Origin: Syntrophaceae bacterium
GTDB taxonomy: Bacteria > Desulfobacterota > DTXE01
Length of the DNA: 5,100 nucleotides
NCBI GenBank assembly: GCA_012962595.1
Contig: DTXE01000293.1
Location: 1 to 5,100, forward strand
Reading direction: 5' to 3'
The number at the start of each line of letters is the position of its first letter. Positions within the stretch are counted from its first letter, which is position 1. The notes below the pieces were generated by a model. That model ran no database searches and was not told the DNA's origin. It was given only the letters and a program-made list of their open reading frames with translations. Positions 5,066 through 5,100 of this stretch are shown here, piece by piece. The position numbers and the translations under genes are program-made.

Positions 5066-5100
5066 ATGGATACTGTTTTGGTAGTGGATGATGAAAAAAA
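5066..5100 (+). CDS. Response regulator, N-terminal fragment cut by the window edge
   Basis: Eleven full codons are visible, MDTVLVVDDEK. This is the typical first strand of a receiver domain, with the paired aspartates (residues 8-9) that help bind magnesium in the phosphorylation site. It begins 3 bases after the kinase stop and has its own ribosome site, so it is very probably the partner of that kinase. The kinase type suggests an NtrC-like sigma-54 activator, but the output domain lies outside the window. Confidence 0.8.
   Translation, partial: MDTVLVVDDEK

Noticed and set aside
1..5100. CRISPR arrays, tRNA or rRNA genes, and riboswitches
   Set aside because: No regularly spaced repeats with unique spacers, no tRNA cloverleaf pattern and no known riboswitch core were seen on either strand by eye. 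The three repeats at 92-364 are irregularly spaced and diverged.

Overview
The window looks like part of a moderately AT-rich bacterial chromosome from a Gram-negative-type anaerobe. A Desulfobacterota, Nitrospirota or similar lineage is my best guess, from gene style (a short-form Pgi, an NtrB/ZraS-like histidine kinase with its regulator, SLOG and RelE genes) and from short hairpin repeats resembling those linked to IS200-type (RAYT) transposases. The lineage is an inference; nothing in the window fixes it.

Layout. Positions 1-83 hold an open frame entering from the left edge. It resembles the linker between the B12-binding and radical SAM domains of that enzyme family, and it stops abruptly. 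Positions 84-373 have no convincing gene but carry at least three copies of an AAAAATGGGATGTGTCC-type repeat, one of them a near-perfect hairpin. From 374 to 1996 four genes run on the minus strand, in transcription order: a hotdog-fold PaaI-like thioesterase (1996-1535), a Phd/YefM antitoxin (1449-1189), a RelE/ParE toxin (1181-879) and a TIGR00725-type SLOG nucleotide-binding protein (874-374). A consensus promoter (TTGACA, 17-base spacer, TATAAT) lies just after the thioesterase gene. A palindrome, ACCAAAATTTTGGT, sits over its predicted transcription start, as expected for a self-repressing toxin-antitoxin operon. The SLOG gene starts 4 bases after the toxin stop, so it is probably part of that transcript.

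Positions 1997-2192 are a divergent intergenic region. On the plus strand follow glucose-6-phosphate isomerase (pgi, 2193-3635), a membrane sensor histidine kinase overlapping it by 4 bases (3632-5062), and the first 11 codons of a response regulator (from 5066) cut by the window edge.

The minus-strand set reads as a toxin-antitoxin operon with a SLOG-fold third gene, which is the most interesting arrangement here. The plus-strand set links a central sugar-phosphate enzyme to a two-component system by translational coupling. Four of the seven CDS starts given here differ from the longest open frame, because clear Shine-Dalgarno sites or the toxin's first ATG point to internal starts.
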